A stretch of DNA of 64,000 nucleotides from Desulfuromonadales bacterium (GTDB lineage Bacteria > Desulfobacterota > Desulfuromonadia > Geobacterales > Pseudopelobacteraceae): NCBI GenBank assembly GCA_013349405.1, contig DUZS01000010.1:1-64000 (forward strand). The letters run 5' to 3'. Shown one piece after another: positions 42,936 through 50,582 of this stretch (the first letter of the stretch is position 1; every line of letters starts with the position of its first letter). The translations under genes were made by a program, and so were the position numbers. Below the pieces are notes generated by a model that did not search any database, was not told the DNA's origin, and was given only the letters and a program-made list of their open reading frames with translations.

Positions 42936-43065
42936 GCGGGAAGCCGTGACTCGGGCACACAATAGGCCCCGGAGGGTGCTTCAAGGGGAAGGTTGGAAAG
43001 TTGCAGAGGGACTCCCGGTTTCATTTTTACAGGTCTGAATGGTTCTTGAAAATAATTCCGGCACC
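42936..43065 (-). promoter_or_regulatory. possible degenerate cobalamin riboswitch
   Basis: On the coding strand of the cob operon, the leader contains GGTGCC (43065-43060), then an element reading AACCGGGAGTCCCTCTGCAA (end near 43001), recalling the CCGG...CCCGCAACTGT core, and finally GAGTCACGGCTTCCCGC (42952-42936), recalling the B12 box AGTCAGGAGACCTGCC. The order and the place, 70 to 200 bases before the first gene, fit a cobalamin riboswitch, but the box has several mismatches and the invariant GCCACTG core was not found. Confidence 0.3.
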
Positions 43066-43196
43066 TTTTCTGCTTTTGGGCTTGATGAAACGGTGCGAAC
43101 AAAAGGGTTGGTTATAGGTCAGCCCTTGACACGAGACAAAAGTAAAAAGGCAGAAGTCTAAAAAGGCGAAGTCCCAACCAGGCAGTTGGTCACCGG

Positions 43197-43217
43197 TCGG
43201 GCGGAAAGGCCGCCCGA
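43197..43217. repeat. 8-bp perfect hairpin downstream of the MFS gene
   Basis: TCGGGCGG, loop AAAGG, CCGCCCGA. It lies about 110 bases past the end of the minus-strand MFS gene. No T-tract follows on the minus strand, so a terminator role is uncertain; it may be part of a repeated sequence. Confidence 0.4.
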
Positions 43218-43325
43218 ACGGGTCAACTGCGCGAACCGTTAAAAAACACACCCAAACTGCTCCAGACAAATAAACTCCCTTCAGGCAGGTGATCTCGGCG
43301 CTGTAGTTCGTCACGTCGAGTAGCA

Positions 43326-44783
43326 TCATGACACGTTTCCAAAGCACAAAGACCGATTTGCAAGAGTACGACTTCCAACTGCGATGGCGAGCGCTACGAC
43401 GATCAGAATCGCTGAAACTGCGAATGTGATCCGCATGCCGGTGGCAACTGCCTCAGGACGCGCCGTTGTAATGTTGCTCGCTGCCGATGCGAGCGCGAAC
43501 ACAGCGCCCATAACGGATGCACCGGTGAGGCGCCCAAGATTTCGCGACAGGTTAAGCATGCCGGAAATGACTCCCCGCTGGTCCGGGTGGATATCTGTCA
43601 TGACCGCTGTGTTGTTGGCCGTCTGAAACAGCGAATAACCGCCGGTGATGATAGCGATGGAGGCGATGAAACCGGAGATGCCGAGCGTTGTCGGCAGCAT
43701 GGCTAAAATGAAGGAACCGGCGGCCATTATTATAAGCCCAACTATGGTCATGCGTTGTGCACCGAAACGGTCCGCAAAACGGCCGGCCGGCACAGCAGTC
43801 AGGGCGGCGGCAAGCGGACCGACCGACAGAACAAAGCCAACCATTGCCGCATCCAGCCCGAGTGCAAGGGAAAGATAGAACGGCCCGACCACCAGCGTCG
43901 TTGTCACCACCGTCGCCACGAGCGTGCTCATGGCGAGGCTTGCACTCAGAAGTGGCTCACGGAACACAGCCAATCGAATCAAAGGAGATGCTGCTCTCGC
44001 TTCGGCAAACACGAAGAGGCCGACACCCAAGGCTGCAGCCAACAGCAGAGCGATGTTGAGCGAAGCGAAACTGCCGCGCCCAATTGTCACGGCGAGTGCA
44101 TAAGCCGCAAGCGTCAGAGCAAGCAGCACTGTGCCCACTTTGTCAAATTCGAGCCGTTCACCCTTCGGTTCCTCATGGTCAGCCGGCAGGTAGTACTGCG
44201 CGAGAAGAAACGTCAGGATACCCAGTGGTATGTTGATAAGGAAAATTGCCCGCCAACCGAAACCTGCGATCAGAACGCCTCCGAGCGATGGCCCCAGAGC
44301 AGTGCCGATCGCAGACATTGTTCCGAGCAGACCCATGGCGCTGCCGATCTTTGCCTTGGGAACTGTCTCCCCGACGATCGCCATGGTCAACGCCATCATG
44401 ACGGCCCCTCCCAGGCCCTGTACAGCCCGGGCGGCGATCAGCAGCCAGAGGGTGGGTGCAACGCCACTCAGGGCCGAGGCCATCGTGAACAGGAAGATTC
44501 CGGCCAGCAGCAGCCGTCGGCGGCCGATGATATCACCGAGCCGTCCGACGCTGACGATCAAAGTGGTGATGGCGAGCAGATACGCGATGACAACCCACTG
44601 AACTCTCTGGAAAGAGGCGCTGAACTCTTGTGCCAGCGTCGGCAGGGCAACATTAGCGATGCTCGTGTCGAGCGAGGACAGCAACATGGATAGAGAAAGG
44701 CTGGCGAGTGCCCACTTAACCGAAGGTGTCTGCTCCGCACTTTCAGCTACCGCTTCATATCGTTCTGCAATGATTGTTTTCAT
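43326..44783 (-). CDS. MFS drug/compound exporter (DHA2 family)
   Basis: A 485-residue membrane protein with 14 predicted helices. Motif A-like 'GRLGDIIGRRRLLLAG' after helix 2; 'LDTSIANVALPTLAQEFSAS' in helix 1 is the marker of the EmrB/QacA (DHA2) group, and 'GLGGAVMMALTMAIVGETVP' is the antiporter motif in helix 5. It likely exports a drug or aromatic compound by proton antiport. The ATG at 44783 has GGAG at 6 bases; the one at 44786 is only 3 bases away. It is divergent from a LysR gene that probably controls it. Confidence 0.85.
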   Translation of the reverse strand: MKTIIAERYEAVAESAEQTPSVKWALASLSLSMLLSSLDTSIANVALPTLAQEFSASFQRVQWVVIAYLLAITTLIVSVGRLGDIIGRRRLLLAGIFLFTMASALSGVAPTLWLLIAARAVQGLGGAVMMALTMAIVGETVPKAKIGSAMGLLGTMSAIGTALGPSLGGVLIAGFGWRAIFLINIPLGILTFLLAQYYLPADHEEPKGERLEFDKVGTVLLALTLAAYALAVTIGRGSFASLNIALLLAAALGVGLFVFAEARAASPLIRLAVFREPLLSASLAMSTLVATVVTTTLVVGPFYLSLALGLDAAMVGFVLSVGPLAAALTAVPAGRFADRFGAQRMTIVGLIIMAAGSFILAMLPTTLGISGFIASIAIITGGYSLFQTANNTAVMTDIHPDQRGVISGMLNLSRNLGRLTGASVMGAVFALASAASNITTARPEAVATGMRITFAVSAILIVVALAIAVGSRTLANRSLCFGNVS

Positions 44784-44913
44784 CATGAACTCCTTTTTAC
44801 GGCGACTCTCAAACGAGTAGATTTAAATATAATAGTCCTTTGTATGACACAGCGGAAGGCGTACCATTTGCATTTTATTAATGCGTTTAACGCCACATCA
44901 CGAGAATCTATGC

Positions 44914-44919
44914 TATAAT
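44914..44919 (+). promoter_or_regulatory. -10 hexamer of the LysR gene
   Basis: TATAAT lies exactly 7 bases before the ATG at 44926, which has no ribosome binding site. That places the expected transcription start at or next to the A of the start codon, so the mRNA may be leaderless. No convincing TTGACA-like -35 box lies at the right distance. Confidence 0.4.
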
Positions 44920-44925
44920 CAATGT

Positions 44926-45831
44926 ATGTCGAGACCCGATTTCAACTTGCTTATCACCCTTGATGTGCTGCTTGCAGAAGGCAGCGTTGCCCGCGCAGCC
45001 CAACGGTTGCGCCTTAGTCCGTCGGCGATGAGCCGAGCGTTGGCACGATTGCGTGAGACTACGGGTGATCCGCTGTTAGTAAGGGCCGGACGCGGTCTGG
45101 TTCCCACACCCCGGGCGCTTGAACTTCACGAGCGCGTCAGTCAACTCGTACAGGACGCAGAATCGGTCCTGCGCCCTGCTGAGAAGCTTGATCTCACGCA
45201 ACTCGTCCGAACGTTCACGTTGCGGACCAGAGAAGGCTTTGTGGAAAACTTCGGACCGGGGCTCATTGCTCGTGTCTGCGAGGAGGCTCCCGGCGTGCGA
45301 TTGCGCTTCGTGCAGAAGACAACCAAGGATAGTGTGTCACTTCGCGACGGGACCGTTGATTTGGAAACCGGAGTTGTGGGGGATATTACGAGTCCGGAGG
45401 TGCGTGCGCAGGCTTTGTTCCGGGACCGTTTCATTGGCGTCGTGCGCATGGGACACCCGCTAAATCATGGTGAGATAACTCCCACCCGTTATGCGGACGG
45501 CAGGCACATCAGTGTCTCGCGGCAGGGGCTCGGCCAGGGACCGATTGATGAAGCCTTGAAACAGTTGGGGTTGGAACGGGCGATCGTCACGATCGTTGGT
45601 GGCTTTTCGGCAGCACTGGCGCTTGCCCGGGCCTCCGATCTGATCGCCACTGTTCCCGAACGACACACCGGAAACCTGCGCGCCGGTATGCACAGTTTTC
45701 CCCTTCCGGTATCCACGCCGGAGATCACGGTTTCATTGCTCTGGCACCCGCGATTGGATGCCGATTCAGCGCATCGCTGGCTCCGAGGGTGCGTTCGGGA
45801 TGTGTGCGCGGGACATCTCACCGATTCATAG
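44926..45831 (+). CDS. LysR-family transcriptional regulator
   Basis: A 301-residue regulator. N-terminal winged helix: 'DFNLLITLDVLLAEGSVARAAQRLRLSPSAMSRALARLR' (about 3-45), then 'GDPLLVRAGRGLVPTPRALELHERV', and an effector-binding domain with two alpha/beta lobes. The variants resemble NodD/LinR-type activators. The ATG at 44926 is preferred; an in-frame ATG at 44881 would add 15 residues that do not match the family and has no binding site. It is divergent from the MFS gene and is probably its regulator; no inducer is deduced. Confidence 0.85.
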   Translation: MSRPDFNLLITLDVLLAEGSVARAAQRLRLSPSAMSRALARLRETTGDPLLVRAGRGLVPTPRALELHERVSQLVQDAESVLRPAEKLDLTQLVRTFTLRTREGFVENFGPGLIARVCEEAPGVRLRFVQKTTKDSVSLRDGTVDLETGVVGDITSPEVRAQALFRDRFIGVVRMGHPLNHGEITPTRYADGRHISVSRQGLGQGPIDEALKQLGLERAIVTIVGGFSAALALARASDLIATVPERHTGNLRAGMHSFPLPVSTPEITVSLLWHPRLDADSAHRWLRGCVRDVCAGHLTDS

Positions 45832-46140
45832 ACCGGCGGCTGATGTGACGTTGCTTGCTATGCTGCATTTGAAAAAATCTGAGGTATAAACAACTGAAAT
45901 ATAAGGTAATTCAACAAGGCTTACGACCCGCCCAAAAACCGGCGGGTCAACTTCATACCCGGTATAGCACGAAGCCACATGATTTGAATGATGAGGGGAG
46001 GCTGTTTCACCAACAACGGGATTCCACGAAGTAAAAAAATACGCGACCGAATGGCTGGTACTCTATGTATCGAAAAATTTGACAACAATTCGTGACATGA
46101 CGGGTAGTTTGCGACACCACCAGGTGTAATTGATTACCAA
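45832..46140. other. intergenic stretch with the second 30-bp repeat
   Basis: No gene recognised. The second copy of the 30-bp hairpin repeat lies at 45925-45954. On the plus strand 45995-46132 an uninterrupted frame without a start codon runs GEAVSPTTGFHEVKKYATEW and on to a TAA; it could be a decayed gene end, but no family was recognised. Confidence 0.45.
45925..45954 (-). repeat. 30-bp dispersed hairpin repeat, copy 2
   Basis: Identical over 30 bases to the reverse complement of 2203-2232, with the stem GACCCGCC/GGCGGGTC. The flanks of the two copies do not match. It lies 94 bases past the LysR gene. Confidence 0.7.
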
Positions 46141-46950
46141 TCAACCGCTGTACGCAGCGTACAGCTGCTTGACACGCGCCAGATAGTCGCGTGTTTCGCG
46201 CGGCAGATGCTCCGGTCGCTTGTCAACATTACCCGGGCCCCAATTATACGCGGCTAAAGCTGCATCTACGTCGCCATTGTAGCGCTGAAGCATATCCTTG
46301 AGGAAACGGGTGCCTGCCATCACGTTCTGTTCCGGATCAAATGAGTCACTGACTCCAAGCGAGCGGGCGGTAGCAGGCATAAGCTGCATCAATCCTCGTG
46401 CTCCGGCGCGAGACTCTGCCTGTGGGTTAAAGTTACTTTCAGCTTTTATGACCGCTTTTATAAGCCCGGGGTCAACGCCATATTTTTGAGACGCCTCCGC
46501 AATGACCGAGTCAAGCCACACCGAAAAATCACCCTGTGCTTTGGATGACTTTACCGCTGAGGCACTCTCACTCAATCCGCCAGTATCATCCTTGAGCGGT
46601 GACTGAGTTGATATTAGAGAGGATTGTTCCCGGTCCGCAGCAAGGTTGGCTCGATAAGCCTCCAGGAGAGTATGCACTGAGGGATGTTGCTGAGCGTCCA
46701 AGGGGACGCCGGTATTTGGGGAATAATCTCCGGCGAGAGAAAGAGAACTCTCAAGCATTTGCATGGTGAGTGAATGCGCTAATTCTTTGGCTTTGCCGGT
46801 GGCAGACGAAGCAGAAGTGACTCCGCCGTCAAGAGCCTTATCGAGCTTATCTGCAAAAGCACTCCCCTGAGGCACAGTATTGATGTCAGTTTTTTGTCGA
46901 GGTGGAGTTAATGACGCCAGTAATGAAAGCTTGTCTATTGTCAGTGACAT
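46141..46950 (-). CDS. lytic transglycosylase (SLT domain)
   Basis: A 269-residue protein with no obvious signal peptide. A disordered N-terminal half (about 1-140, rich in S, T, A, Q) is followed by an SLT domain (about 150-265): catalytic glutamate in 'GLIKAVIKAESNFNPQAESR', then 'GARGLMQLMPATARSLGV', 'DPEQNVMAGTRFLKDML' and 'ALAAYNWGPGNVDK'. It cleaves peptidoglycan. Being 6 bases after the FlrC-like regulator gene, it may be a flagellar or secretion-related transglycosylase, exported by a route other than Sec. The absence of a signal peptide is odd for a cell-wall enzyme. Confidence 0.83.
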   Translation of the reverse strand: MSLTIDKLSLLASLTPPRQKTDINTVPQGSAFADKLDKALDGGVTSASSATGKAKELAHSLTMQMLESSLSLAGDYSPNTGVPLDAQQHPSVHTLLEAYRANLAADREQSSLISTQSPLKDDTGGLSESASAVKSSKAQGDFSVWLDSVIAEASQKYGVDPGLIKAVIKAESNFNPQAESRAGARGLMQLMPATARSLGVSDSFDPEQNVMAGTRFLKDMLQRYNGDVDAALAAYNWGPGNVDKRPEHLPRETRDYLARVKQLYAAYSG

Positions 46951-46956
46951 AAACTA

Positions 46957-48360
46957 TCACTCCCCGCTGAAGGCCATATTTTTTTTCTTCAGCTTTTCAA
47001 TCAGAGTAGTTCTCTTCAAATTCAGGAGCAGCGCTGCTTCCTTTTTATTCCCGCCAGAACGGGAAAGTGCCTGCATAATAAGATTGTTTTCAAATTCTTC
47101 AACGGCAGAGTTGAGGCAAATCCCAGCCTCGGGAAGCATGGTGTCTGCCTGAGGCACAAGCGCCTCCACCGGTGTGAAGCAATATACTTTCCCAGAAAGA
47201 TACTTCTCCGGCAGATCCTCCGGGACAATCAGGCCACTACCTTTCAGAATAACGAGTCGCTCAACCAGATTTTCCAACTCTCTGACGTTTCCCGGCCATT
47301 CATAATTGCAGAGGATTCCAAGAGAGTCACGGGAAAAACCTTTTACCGCATTTCGCTTATCTGCATTAAAACGTGACAGAAAGGTATGAATCAGCACCGG
47401 AATATCTTCTCTGCGCTCGCGCAATGGCGGGATGGTGATCGGGATAACCGACAGCCGATAATACAGATCTTCACGAAAATCGCGACTGACAACCAATTCT
47501 TCAAGATTTTTATTTGTTGCAGCAACGATGCGGACATCAACTTTTTGTGATTTTGACGCACCAACCGGCTCAAATTCTCTGTTTTGAAGAACCCTCAGCA
47601 GTTTGACCTGTAAATTGGCTTTCATATCGCCAATTTCATCAAGGAAGAGAGTTCCCTTGTCAGCCATTTCAAAACGACCGGCACGGTTGGCATAGGCACC
47701 GGTAAAAGAGCCCTTGACATGCCCGAACAACTCACTTTCAAGAAGGTCGTCAGGAATTGCTGCACAATTAACCGGAACAAAGTTTTTCCCGTGCCTGTCG
47801 CTTAACTGATGAATGGCTCTCGCTGCAAGTTCTTTGCCAGTTCCGGATTCCCCCTGGATCAGGACAGTTGCATTCGATGCTGCAACCTTGGTTATCATTT
47901 CAAACAAAGCCTGCATCGGTGCGCTTGAGCCAATCATCGTTGACGAAAGAAGCTGATTTTGAACGGAGCCTCCGGTCGAGCAGTCATACATTTTCATGGA
48001 TTGGTACTCTCGAGCCCGCATGACAAGGCTCTCAAGCTCATCCAGATTCAACGGTTTCTGAAGGGTAAAGACATTTTCTCTGGCGGGCTGTTTCAGGTCT
48101 GAATCAGACACCTCACCATAGCCGATGAGCACCACCAGCGGATTGCGATCAAGTACACGCTCTTTGAAATCAGCAGCAATTACCTTCAGATACGCCAAAT
48201 CTGCGATAACAATATCAACATTCTTTTTTTGAATTGTGTCAAAAAACGGCGTGCTATCATCTGAAACGGCGATGTTATACCCCTGATATGTCAAAAAAGC
48301 CGACACGAGATCACGAGTTTTAACATTTTTGTCTGCAATAAAAATAGAGCCGTTCTCAGT
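46957..48360 (-). CDS. sigma-54-dependent regulator, FlrC/FgrM-like
   Basis: A 467-residue activator. The receiver-like N-terminus is partly degraded: the acidic pocket reads '[11 protein letters not shown]' and the Thr/Ser position is glycine ('LIGYG'), though a possible phospho-acceptor is present in '[11 protein letters not shown]' and the lysine in QKPLN. The AAA+ domain is intact: '[17 protein letters not shown]', GSFTGA (for GAFTGA), 'LFLDEIGDM' and '[19 protein letters not shown]'. A Fis-type helix ends it ('[25 protein letters not shown]'). It probably controls flagellar or related sigma-54 genes. The ATG at 48360 is preferred over a TTG at 48372. Confidence 0.85.
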   Translation of the reverse strand, partial: TENGSIFIADKNVKTRDLVSAFLTYQGYNIAVSDDSTPFFDTIQKKNVDIVIADLAYLKVIAADFKERVLDRNPLVVLIGYGEVSDSDLKQPARENVFTLQKPLNLDELESLVMRAREYQSMKMYDCSTGGSVQNQLLSSTMIGSSAPMQALFEMITKVAASNATVLIQGESGTGKELAARAIHQLSDRHGKNFVPVNCAAIPDDLLESELFGHVKGSFTGAYANRAGRFEMADKGTLFLDEIGDMKANLQVKLLRVLQNREFEPVGASKSQKVDVRIVAATNKNLEELVVSRDFREDLYYRLSVIPITIPPLRERREDIPVLIHTFLSRFNADKRNAVKGFSRDSLGILCNYEWPGNVRELENLVERLVILKGSGLIVPEDLPEKYLSGKVYCFTPVEALVPQADTMLPEAGICLNSAVEEFENNLIMQALSRSGGNKKEAALLLNLKRTTLIEKLKKKNMAFSGE

Positions 48361-48600
48361 CATTCGCTGCAAACCCCCTGAATTAGGTCGTGCTTATGCT
48401 ATAAACCATACATTTAGAGGAATGTCAATAAAATGACTTCATTGAGTGAATATTTTTTTAAGAGACCCTATCACGCTAAAATATCTGATATTTATTTTTT
48501 TTGTATGACGCTTGATATAGGCTACTGATGCATGGTAAATTGCCGACCTTACAGGCTTGATTTTTGACATATGTATCGACACAAGGATGTTTGACATTCA
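48361..48600. other. AT-rich intergenic region between the FlrC-like gene and the cheA remnant
   Basis: No gene recognised. This must contain the promoter of the minus-strand sigma-54 regulator; a 'TATGCTATAAACC' near 48396-48408 is a possible start region, but no good -35 was seen. TTGACA-like sequences lie near 48566 and 48591 on the plus strand, ahead of the cheA tail and cheR. Confidence 0.4.
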
Positions 48601-48747
48601 TTTTTATTGTTGATCGGCCAGCAGGAGGTAGTTATCAAATTGCTTGGCTGCTATCTGGCACATGTACCCGGAATTTCTGGCTCAACCATCCAGGGAGACG
48701 GACGAATCGCCCTGATTATCGATCCGGTGGCACTTTCGGAAGCATGA
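48601..48747 (+). pseudogene. cheA: 3' remnant of cheA
   Basis: The frame ending in the TGA at 48745-48747 reads LLIGQQEVVIKLLGCYLAHV, PGISGSTIQGDGRIALIIDP, VALSEA. This is the last part of the CheW-like domain of CheA, where 'GQQEVVIK.LG..L..V.GI.G.TI.GDGR.ALI.D' is nearly invariant. Upstream of about 48600 a stop (TGA near 48592) lies in frame and the other 600 or so residues of the kinase, including the histidine and ATPase domains, are missing. Only about 48 codons remain and no start codon is in frame, so this is a deletion leftover just before cheR. Confidence 0.8.
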
Positions 48748-48763
48748 GAACAAGGGGTGAAAT

Positions 48764-49591
48764 GTGGTTATAAGTGATCATGACTTTGGGCAGATCCGCG
48801 ATTTTATTTACACTATTTGCGGAATGTATTTTCACACGAGCAAAAAATATTTTCTGGAAAGCAGGCTCGCGCGCCGCATGGAAGCGACCGGTATAACAGC
48901 CTGCCATGACTATTTTCTCTTGCTGAAATCTTCACGAGATTCTAAAGAATTAAATTTATTAATGGATGAAATAACAACCAATGAAACCTATTTTTTCAGA
49001 AACCCCTCGCAACTTTCGGTTTTTGAAACCATGCTGCTACCTGAGGTTCTTGAGCTTAAGAACAAGATGGGCTTCCGCAAACTGAGAATCTGGAGTGCGG
49101 CATCATCATCCGGGGAAGAAGCCTATACACTGGCGATGATTCTCCTTGAAAAACGGGCAACAGTCCTGAAAGACTGGATAATTGAAATTGACGGTACAGA
49201 CATTAATGAAACGGTCATTGCTCAGGCCAAGAAAGGTATTTACAATGCGTATTCCGTCAGAAATATTCCTGATGCGTACAGGCACAAATATATCCGCGAA
49301 GCTAACGGCGCTTTTATTCTCTCCCCCGAAGTCAAAAAACTGGTCACATTCAACAAGCTCAACCTCTACGAAGATGCAAAAATGGTATTTATGAAGAGCT
49401 TTGATTTTATTTTCTGCGCCAATGTTCTGATCTATTTTGACGCGGCTTCAAAATCAAAAGTTGTCCAGCATTTTTATAATAACCTGCAACCTTACGGTTA
49501 CTTCTTTGTCGGCCAGTCAGAGTCCCTCCATGGAGTTAACGACAAGTTCAGAACAGTTCATTTTCCTGGCTGTTTCGGTTACATAAAATAG
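48764..49591 (+). CDS. cheR: chemotaxis methyltransferase CheR
   Basis: A 275-residue enzyme that methylates glutamates of chemoreceptors. N-terminal CheR-N helical part (about 1-65, 'FGQIRDFIYTICGMYFH'), then the SAM fold: 'NETYFFRNPSQLSVFE', 'LRIWSAASSSGEEAYTLAMILLE', 'GTDINETVIAQAKKGIY' and 'FDFIFCANVLIYFD'. The start is GTG at 48764, with AAGGGG 5 to 6 bases ahead. It follows 16 bases after the cheA tail, as it would in an intact che operon, so its former partner gene is gone. HDOD gene downstream. Confidence 0.9.
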   Translation: MVISDHDFGQIRDFIYTICGMYFHTSKKYFLESRLARRMEATGITACHDYFLLLKSSRDSKELNLLMDEITTNETYFFRNPSQLSVFETMLLPEVLELKNKMGFRKLRIWSAASSSGEEAYTLAMILLEKRATVLKDWIIEIDGTDINETVIAQAKKGIYNAYSVRNIPDAYRHKYIREANGAFILSPEVKKLVTFNKLNLYEDAKMVFMKSFDFIFCANVLIYFDAASKSKVVQHFYNNLQPYGYFFVGQSESLHGVNDKFRTVHFPGCFGYIK

Positions 49592-49607
49592 TCCGAGAGG
49601 TTACTAT

Positions 49608-50501
49608 ATGGATAGAAATCTGATGATGGAGCGAGCAGAAATACTGGTGGGATCTGTCGATGATCTGCCCACCATACCGATTGTTGCAACAAAAGTACTG
49701 CAGCTTCTTGATGACCACGATGTCTGTATTGATGATATCGCTGATTTGATGCTGACAGATCAGGTTATGACTGCCCGGGTTATGAAGCTGCTGAACTCGC
49801 CTGTTTTCAAACCGACTCAGGACATATCCTCCCTGAAACGCGCTCTGGTATACCTTGGCTTACGTCATATACGTGAACTTGCCCTGACCACGTCTGTTAT
49901 ACACGCATTTGAAGGGACATCGGGCGCACTGGAGCTGAACTCGTTCTGGGAGCATTCTTTTGGAGTAGGGATGGTATCAAAAATAATTGCTCAAAAAATA
50001 GGCTATCAGGACCTCGAGAAAGCCTATATTTCTGGAATATTGCACGATTTAGGTGAAGTTTTTTTGAGTAACTTCCTCCACGACCCGTTTATGGAGGTAC
50101 TGATGCATGTTAAAACTCACCCGATTAAACTGGTGGATGCCGAAGCAATGCTGCTTGGCACCACCCACTGCGAGATTGGGCTGAGTATGGCACGTAAATG
50201 GAACTTCCCTGAATCTTATTGTGATGTTATTGCCTATCACCATAATCCGGGTCAAGCCAAAATAGACCCGGTGCTCTGCTCCATCGTTAATCTGGCTGAT
50301 CTTTTCTGTACCGTGCGCGGCTTAAACTATGGAGGGCGTGAGTGGATCAGCTTCAAAGTTTGCGAAGAAGATGCGTGGACTATTCTTATAGAGGCATATC
50401 CTGGAATGGCACAGATGGACGAAGAGCGCTTCTGCTATGAACTGGATGACGCAATTCCCGACGTTACTGCGCTGGTTGCCTCAATATTTGACCATAATTG
50501 A
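49608..50501 (+). CDS. HDOD-domain signalling protein
   Basis: A 297-residue protein that is almost entirely an HDOD domain (about 15-215): 'DLPTIPIVATKVLQLLDDHDVCIDDIADLM' and 'DQVMTARVMKLLNSPVFKPTQ', then 'HSFGVGMVSKIIAQKIG', 'GILHDLGEVFLSNF' (remnant of an HD pair) and HCEIGLSMARKWNFPE. HDOD proteins are regulatory, related to HD phosphohydrolases but usually not catalytic. The context after cheR suggests a role in chemotaxis or motility control. The spacing (16 bases) and GAGAGG ahead of the ATG indicate co-transcription. Confidence 0.85.
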   Translation: MDRNLMMERAEILVGSVDDLPTIPIVATKVLQLLDDHDVCIDDIADLMLTDQVMTARVMKLLNSPVFKPTQDISSLKRALVYLGLRHIRELALTTSVIHAFEGTSGALELNSFWEHSFGVGMVSKIIAQKIGYQDLEKAYISGILHDLGEVFLSNFLHDPFMEVLMHVKTHPIKLVDAEAMLLGTTHCEIGLSMARKWNFPESYCDVIAYHHNPGQAKIDPVLCSIVNLADLFCTVRGLNYGGREWISFKVCEEDAWTILIEAYPGMAQMDEERFCYELDDAIPDVTALVASIFDHN

Positions 50502-50582
50502 CGGCGGTGCACATTACATTGAGAGTACATTTTTAACCGTAGGAAGCGGCTTCTGAACGTCGCAATAAAGGAGAATTTATCG

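Larger units (their letters stand above)
42865..43325. other. intergenic stretch ahead of the cobalamin operon
   Basis: No gene recognised. Close to the cob operon it holds a possible degenerate cobalamin riboswitch (42936-43065, minus strand). Farther out, an 8-bp perfect stem TCGGGCGG/CCGCCCGA with an AAAGG loop lies at 43197-43217. A 106-codon frame at 43027-43347 (minus) has no start site or family match, and looks like part of a repeated sequence. Confidence 0.5.

Noticed and set aside
43027-43347. Minus-strand frame of 106 codons ahead of the cob operon
   Set aside because: No family, no ribosome site, composition is unlike a protein. It could be part of a repeat.
46000-46132. Frame KKYATEWLVLYVSKNL as a gene end
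   Set aside because: No start codon and no family recognised; mentioned only as a possible remnant.
48564-48773. Plus-strand frame of 69 codons before cheR
   Set aside because: It runs in another frame across the cheA tail; the CheA frame has a clear family match, so this one is a shadow.
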